Source of the DNA: Candidatus Electrothrix scaldis
Lineage (GTDB): Bacteria > Desulfobacterota > Desulfobulbia > Desulfobulbales > Desulfobulbaceae
DNA length: 64,000 nt
Assembly: GCA_033584155.1 (NCBI GenBank)
Contig: CP138355.1
Coordinates: 3,295,826 to 3,359,825, forward strand
Direction of reading: 5' to 3'
This document shows positions 63,136 to 64,000 of the stretch, in pieces. The translations under genes were made by a program, and so were the position numbers. Under the pieces are notes generated by a model, which worked only from the letters and a program-made list of their open reading frames with translations, did no database searches and was not told the origin of the DNA. Position 1 is the stretch's first letter; each line of letters starts with the position of its first letter.

Positions 63136-64000
63136 TTACTCTTCAGGCTCTATCTTGTGCTGACGATCACCCTTGTTTAGATCTTGCAATCCGTTAATGT
63201 CACTCCCCTTAAGCCCTATTTCAGCAAGCAAAGAATCAAGCAACGGGGCCTGTCCACGGTAACGGAGGGCTGAGTTCACCACCTGGTCTGCCAGGCTGCC
63301 TGATCCACCCTCCCCTGCGGAAGTGCTACTACCGCCCTGACCAGCATGCAGGCCATCCACCTGGATAATCTTAATCCCGTCGATTTGCTCCATTGGCTTA
63401 ACACTCTCCCGAATGATTTCGGGCAGCTGCTCAATCAAAGCCTGTTTAATCTGCATCTGAATCTGTTCTGCTGACAGGAGATTACGGGCCTCGTTCAGGG
63501 CTCGCTCACCAGCAGCATCAACGGCGTAGCGTTTCTCAGCAGCTTCAGCCTTGAGTATCGCAGCTTCCGCCTCACCCTTGGCCTTAATCTGTTCTTTTTC
63601 CGCCTCAGCCGCCGCAATGGTGCGCACAGCCTCCGCCTTATCTTTCGCAGCATTCTTCTGGGCCTCAGCAGCAACCTCAATGGCGATAGCATCTCGCTCA
63701 GCCTGTTTCTTAGCCTCAACCAGCTCCACGGCTTTCACACGTTCTGCCCGTTCGGTTTCCCGGACCGTAACAACATGCTCTTCCTCCCGAACTGCCGCTG
63801 AACGGGCCTTATCCGCCTCAGCCTGGGCCACAGACTGGGCCTTGGACTTTTCAGCAATGGCAATGGCCTTATCCTGCTCGGCAATCTCAAGAGACTTTCT
63901 CTTTTCAATCTCCTTTTCCTGCAACAGGCGTTCCTTTTCAATAGTCTGCTGCTCGGTTTCTCGCTCTGCACTGATCCTGGAAATATCAATCTGTTTTTTC
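63136..64000 (-). CDS. flotillin/YqiK-like protein, C-terminal part
   Basis: The frame runs off the right edge, so only the C-terminal 287 codons are seen. They are a long Ala/Glu/Lys-rich coiled coil (EAEAAILKAEAAEKRYAVDA) typical of flotillins, followed by a C-terminal part with Gly-rich GQGGSSTSAGEGGSG. The N-terminal SPFH (band 7) domain would lie outside the window. Flotillins form membrane microdomains. Its stop lies 14 bases from the convergent VanZ-like gene. Confidence 0.88.
   Translation of the reverse strand, partial: KKQIDISRISAERETEQQTIEKERLLQEKEIEKRKSLEIAEQDKAIAIAEKSKAQSVAQAEADKARSAAVREEEHVVTVRETERAERVKAVELVEAKKQAERDAIAIEVAAEAQKNAAKDKAEAVRTIAAAEAEKEQIKAKGEAEAAILKAEAAEKRYAVDAAGERALNEARNLLSAEQIQMQIKQALIEQLPEIIRESVKPMEQIDGIKIIQVDGLHAGQGGSSTSAGEGGSGSLADQVVNSALRYRGQAPLLDSLLAEIGLKGSDINGLQDLNKGDRQHKIEPEE

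Noticed and set aside
1-64000. rRNA or tRNA genes
   Set aside because: No tRNA cloverleaf or conserved rRNA segment was recognised in any intergenic region by eye.

Overview
The window looks like the chromosome of a Gram-negative anaerobe, most plausibly Desulfobacterota near Desulfobulbaceae (possibly a cable-bacterium relative). This rests on a four-subunit 2-oxoacid:ferredoxin oxidoreductase, an iron-sulfur type PurF, a UbiA/MqnP-like quinone prenyltransferase, a CoA-disulfide reductase/rhodanese fusion, Gld-like ABC genes and many dispersed palindromic repeats. The placement is inference; no rRNA or tRNA gene was seen.

Layout. 1-577: 3' end of a PLP-dependent decarboxylase. 577-4432: accessory block with a long, T-rich, structured leader (about 838-1260), a reverse transcriptase of the defence (UG/DRT-like) type, an ATGA-coupled PD-(D/E)XK nuclease and a Fic protein. 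4480-6538: radical SAM protein and RlmN. 6763-9876 (minus): hypothetical protein, PhnD-like binding protein, zinc-ribbon/HAMP membrane protein. 10101-12971 (minus): korDABC-type operon. 13020-15558 (minus): DUF6869-like protein, a tiny membrane protein, TypA. 15805-19946: accessory region with an orphan RHH antitoxin-like gene, a Uma2 fragment, a secreted Cys-rich protein, 23-bp tandem repeats and a STAND NTPase-TPR protein. 20180-22852: KtrB, KtrA, shikimate kinase. 23054-27112 (minus): NmrA-like protein, two paralogous XRE regulators, a membrane protein and a secreted protein. 27484-32569: ABC ATPase, GldF-GldG fusion and DUF4340 protein, coupled by ATGA overlaps.

32915-43278 is a second defence island: a type I restriction-modification locus (hsdM, hsdS, hsdR) whose hsdS is split by an ISKra4-like element with a 9-bp target duplication, and which carries a DUF6088/AbiEii toxin-antitoxin pair between hsdS and hsdR. 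hsdM itself carries a small in-frame insertion.

43292-64000: alpha/beta hydrolase, condensation-fold acyltransferase, giant DUF748 protein, PurF, MFS exporter, an AAA ATPase plus TPR protein pair, an amino-acid ABC transporter (binding protein-permease fusion plus ATPase), a small membrane protein, CoA-disulfide reductase, UbiA-family prenyltransferase, a secreted protein, a VanZ-like protein and the C-terminal part of a flotillin.

The most promising unknown is the RT-nuclease pair with its structured leader at 838-3630: an apparent compact antiviral system that I cannot match to a named DRT type. Several dispersed palindromic repeat families lie just outside genes across the window.
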